DNA of 7,009 nt from positions 1-7,009 of the forward strand of contig CBFGSA010000134.1 in the NCBI GenBank assembly GCA_965651365.1. Direction: 5' to 3'. The notes beneath the pieces were generated by a model that saw nothing but the letters and a program-made list of their open reading frames with translations, was not told where the DNA came from and ran no database searches. Positions 6,962-7,009 of the stretch are shown in pieces (the stretch's first letter is position 1; every line of letters begins with the position of its first letter). The position numbers and the translations under genes are program-made. The DNA comes from DASSBG01 sp965651365. Its GTDB lineage: Bacteria > Pseudomonadota > Gammaproteobacteria > Xanthomonadales > Rhodanobacteraceae.

Positions 6962-7009
6962 GGGCCCATAGCTCAATTGGTCAGAGCAGCGGACTCATAA
7001 TCCGTTGGT
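6962..7009 (+). tRNA. tRNA-Ile2 (CAU), second copy, cut by window end
   Basis: The first 48 nt of a second tRNA gene: acceptor 5' strand, D arm and complete anticodon arm with anticodon CAT at 6996-6998, identical to the copy at 6778. The T arm and the acceptor 3' strand lie beyond the window. If it ends in TGGGCCC followed by A and CCA, this is the intact, functional gene and the upstream copy is its damaged duplicate. Confidence 0.8.

Larger units (their letters stand above)
6771..7009 (+). repeat. 55-bp direct repeat spanning tRNA 5' parts
   Basis: Bases 6771-6825 and 6955-7009 are identical over all 55 positions, at a period of 184 bp. The second copy is cut by the window end, so the true repeat is probably longer. 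Identity begins at CGAGTAC, 7 bp before each tRNA, and not in the tRNA 3' half. This fits tandem duplication of a tRNA unit better than a typical integrase attachment-site duplication. Confidence 0.85.

Overview
The window looks like chromosomal DNA of a high-GC gammaproteobacterium. The RpoD and Dtd proteins resemble those I remember from the Xanthomonas/Lysobacter/Rhodanobacter group, so Xanthomonadales or a close relative is the best guess. This rests on remembered sequences, not on a search. Most of the window is ordinary core genome; the unusual material lies between the genes.

Layout. Bases 16-459 (+) encode D-aminoacyl-tRNA deacylase (dtd). A strong sigma70-type promoter (593-621) precedes rpoD (673-2544, +), the housekeeping sigma factor. 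The rpoD-rarD gap (2545-2766) is filled with GCTTCGC-rich palindromic repeats. rarD (2767-3714, +) encodes a ten-helix EamA/DMT permease. It converges with an unrecognised 189-aa gene (3824-4393, -) that has its own promoter overlapped by a good Fur box, so that gene is probably iron-repressed. Upstream of it is a 140-bp non-coding insertion (4497-4636) with 16-bp terminal inverted repeats and a CTAT target duplication. It abuts the stop codon of a PfkB-family kinase gene. That kinase (4637-5512, -) and pseudouridine-5'-phosphate glycosidase (5519-6430, -) form a two-gene operon, psuG-psuK. The right end holds a tRNA gene with a CAU anticodon, best read as lysidine-modified tRNA-Ile2. Its 3' acceptor strand is damaged. 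A second, identical 5' part begins 184 bp further on and is cut by the window end.

How the genes relate. dtd (proofreading of D-aminoacyl-tRNA), psuG/psuK (salvage of pseudouridine from RNA turnover to uracil and ribose-5-phosphate) and the tRNA genes all touch RNA metabolism, but only psuG-psuK form a clear functional unit. No rpsU or dnaG precedes rpoD, unlike the classical macromolecular-synthesis operon; here rpoD has its own promoter behind dtd.

No large undescribed system is evident. The items most worth following up are the MITE-like insertion at the psuK stop codon, the Fur-controlled orphan gene, the damaged tandem tRNA-Ile2 copy, and the palindromic repeat cluster after rpoD.
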